A DNA stretch of 64,000 nucleotides from Natronobacterium haloterrestre (GTDB lineage: Archaea > Halobacteriota > Halobacteria > Halobacteriales > Natrialbaceae): positions 80,801 to 144,800 of the forward strand of contig NZ_FOKW01000010.1 in the NCBI RefSeq assembly GCF_900112205.1, in the 5' to 3' direction. A program made the translations under genes and the position numbers. Within the stretch, counting starts at the first letter, position 1; every line of letters starts with the position of its first letter. The notes beneath the pieces were generated by a model. That model ran no database searches. It had not been told where the DNA came from and worked only from the letters and a program-made list of their open reading frames with translations. Of this stretch, positions 62,601-64,000 are shown piece by piece.

Positions 62601-62819
62601 CTCCTCTTGACAACAGTACGTAGTTCGATCAAGTCTTGCTGAATACAAGTCGCGAAAGTGGCACTGAGTTTCAGTCCAATTTGGGAAGGTGGTGATCGCT
62701 CAATACACGATACGTAGTGAGCAAGTCGGGTGCTATCACGAGCGAATTGGCGGAGTCGTTCGGCCCCGCTATACTGCTCTCTGGGAGGTTTTTACAGCCA
62801 GCGCGACATCGTTCGAGTA

Positions 62820-63479
62820 ATGGCGTCTGAGGCGACCTTCACCGTTCCAGCCGACCAGTTCCCCCTCGGCACCGTGTTCGCACAACTACCAGACGTAACG
62901 GTCGAACTCGAGCGACTGATCCCGTCGCGTGACGTGGTGATCCCCTACTTCTGGGTTCGGGGAACGGAAGTTGAGGACATTGAGGGAGCGTTTTCTGACC
63001 ACCCGGGCGTGAAACACATCCAACTCGTCGATTCCGTTGAGAATGAGTATCTCCTGCGTGTCAAGTGGTCACTCGAATACAACGACGTGCTGAGTGTACT
63101 GACCGAGGCAGACATCCCGCTCATCAAGGCGACGGGCACGAGTCAGCAGTGGACGTTCGACATTCGCGGGGACACTCGAAGCGATGTTGCAACCTTTCAT
63201 TCTCGGTGTCGAGAGTTGGACATCCCGGTCACGCTGACGGAACTGCACGCACTGACGCCGGTCGAGACTAAAACCGAGGCAGCACTCACTGAGCCACAGC
63301 AAGAGGCGCTGGTACTCGCCTACGAGCGTGGGTATTTCGAATCGCCGCGGGAAGTGACGATGGAAGAACTCGGCGACGAACTCGGAATCTCCCAGCAGGC
63401 CGTCGCGTCTCGGCTCCGCCGTGGGACGAAACATGTGCTCGAGAATACACTTCCCGAAACGGAGGATTCGGATCGATGA
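62820..63479 (+). CDS. HTH-10 (Bat-like) transcription regulator
   Basis: A 219-residue regulator. The N-terminal part, VTVELERLIPSRDVVIPYFWVRG and VKHIQLVDSVENEYLLRVKW, is the ligand-type domain common in Bat-like proteins. The C-terminal HTH-10 domain is TEPQQEALVLAYERGYFESPREVTMEELGDELGISQQAVASRLRRG with KHVLENTL. Start ATG 62820. Composition is more AT-rich than the core genes. It precedes a small zinc-ribbon gene by 68 bases and may be regulated with it. Confidence 0.9.
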   Translation: MASEATFTVPADQFPLGTVFAQLPDVTVELERLIPSRDVVIPYFWVRGTEVEDIEGAFSDHPGVKHIQLVDSVENEYLLRVKWSLEYNDVLSVLTEADIPLIKATGTSQQWTFDIRGDTRSDVATFHSRCRELDIPVTLTELHALTPVETKTEAALTEPQQEALVLAYERGYFESPREVTMEELGDELGISQQAVASRLRRGTKHVLENTLPETEDSDR

Positions 63480-63547
63480 CCTACTTAAACTATGTTGTAT
63501 AATCAAAAGTAGAGTTGAGGCAGCTACCCGTCGAAAAAGTAGTGAGA

Positions 63548-63730
63548 ATGCCCGACGGGGAGAGCGAACGGACGATCGCCAAATGTCTCGATTGCGGAGC
63601 GGCCTATGCGGCGAAGGAATGGCCGGACGGGACGATTCAACCGATCGGGATAAGAAACGGGTGCCAATGTGGTTCATCGGAGTTTGAGATCGTCGAAAAG
63701 GCGAGCAGTACCGATCCCCGTGAAGATTGA
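63548..63730 (+). CDS. Small zinc-ribbon protein
   Basis: A 60-residue protein with CLDCGAAYAAKEWPDG and GCQCGSSEFEIV: two Cys pairs (CxxC and CxC) about 25 residues apart, forming a likely zinc ribbon. Haloarchaea have many such small zinc proteins (annotated as zinc-finger). Start at the ATG 63548. It follows the HTH-10 gene and may be co-transcribed. Confidence 0.75.
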   Translation: MPDGESERTIAKCLDCGAAYAAKEWPDGTIQPIGIRNGCQCGSSEFEIVEKASSTDPRED

Positions 63731-63914
63731 GTTGACTGACTTTGAGAGACACCGGGCTACTCAGGAATCGAAGGAAACCGCAAAGGTATCGTGCTGCATC
63801 CACCCTCTATTTAGCACGCCGCATCTGGCAGATATCGGAGAGGTCACAAATTGTCGTGCGCCATCACTCACCTGTACTGGGGAGTGATTTCACGTAACAA
63901 TTCGATTGACATCC

Positions 63915-63936
63915 TCCTCCGCGTGAACGCGGAGGA
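63915..63936. other. Hairpin at the likely right end of an IS1341/TnpB element
   Basis: TCCTCCGCG (63915-63923) pairs with CGCGGAGGA (63928-63936), loop TGAA. On the minus strand it reads TCCTCCGCGTTCACGCGGAG followed by GAGGATGTCAATCG, which resembles the subterminal structure downstream of haloarchaeal TnpB genes. It follows the stop codon at 63956 by about 20 bases. Confidence 0.5.
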
Positions 63937-63955
63937 ATCCCGAGCGGTGGGAGTT

Positions 63956-64000
63956 TCACCTATGGAAACGCTGCTGTCCGAACAAACCACCGCTGGCGAC
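63956..64000 (-). CDS. C-terminal end of a probable TnpB (IS1341-type) protein, partial
   Basis: An open minus-strand frame enters from the window edge and ends in VASGGLFGQQRFHR with TGA at 63956-63958. Only 14 residues are visible, so identification rests on the downstream hairpin typical of IS200/IS605-group right ends. If correct, the rest of tnpB lies beyond position 64000. Confidence 0.45.
   Translation of the reverse strand, partial: VASGGLFGQQRFHR

Larger units (their letters stand above)
62636..63818. mobile_element. Segment flanked by degenerate copies of the MITE ends
   Basis: TTGCTGAATACAAG at 62636-62649 resembles the left end and CTCTATTTAGCACG at 63805-63818 resembles the right end of the 177-bp element, with the same inner partner GTGCTGCAT at 63791. 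The segment of about 1.18 kb contains an HTH-10 gene and a small zinc-ribbon gene. It may be an old cassette carried by the element or simply two old insertions. Confidence 0.45.

Noticed and set aside
63669..63887. 72-codon frame overlapping the zinc-ribbon gene
   Set aside because: It runs out of frame with the zinc-ribbon gene and into the element end; composition is not coding-like.

Overview
The window is about 64 kb of chromosomal DNA from an extremely halophilic archaeon. The evidence is high G+C coding sequence, strongly acidic proteins, many Tat-type signal peptides, a CdrL/CdrS/FtsZ2 division locus, Bat-like HTH-10 regulators, HalOD1, SHOCT and DUF7282-type haloarchaeal domains, and largely leaderless promoters. 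The very frequent CTCGAG hexamer suggests a Natrialbales-like genus, but this is inference.

Layout. 1-9 kb: partial gene end, HtrA-like protease, endonuclease IV, two methyltransferases, small regulators, a hotdog thioesterase, an alpha/beta hydrolase and the tRNA 2-thiolation enzyme NcsA. 9-12.5 kb: sugar nucleotidyltransferase, then ftsZ2 with its ribbon-helix-helix regulators cdrS and cdrL and a tRNA-Tyr gene. 13-20 kb: two overlapping TenA paralogues, ZIP transporter, HpaI-type aldolase, subtilase, Elp3 and a DUF411 lipoprotein. 20.4-26.8 kb: a complete Mrp Na+/H+ antiporter operon (A to G), with a possible small coupled ORF between A and B. 26.8-34.2 kb: SHOCT protein, S1/OB/DHH protein, metallo-hydrolase, OsmC, gamma-carbonic-anhydrase-like protein and several small haloarchaeal proteins.

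34.2-38.1 kb: a secreted protein of 1281 residues whose central part is a solenoid-like array of about fifteen 23-residue repeats. It is the most unusual gene of the window. 38.5-40.6 kb: ECF biotin transporter bioY-bioM-bioN. 40.6-45 kb: CPA1 antiporter with TrkA domains, YqeC-like protein, HalOD1 protein and an unknown. 45.3-47.5 kb: rqcH. 48-53 kb: thiamine-type ABC transporter (thiQ, thiP, thiB) plus an MTH1187 thiamine-binding protein. 53-57.9 kb: asparagine-synthase-like protein, membrane proteins and pelota. 57.8-61.9 kb: TrmB regulator and a large RND/MMPL exporter.

62-64 kb is accessory DNA. It holds a mobile-element remnant, a 177-bp MITE-like element with perfect 16-bp terminal inverted repeats, and an HTH-10 plus zinc-ribbon gene pair flanked by degenerate copies of the same ends. 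The right end of what looks like an IS1341/TnpB element runs off the window.

Themes that recur: thiamine salvage and uptake (tenA pair, thiBPQ, MTH1187), ribosome rescue (rqcH and pelota), tRNA U34 modification (NcsA and Elp3) and sodium/proton homeostasis (Mrp and CPA1).
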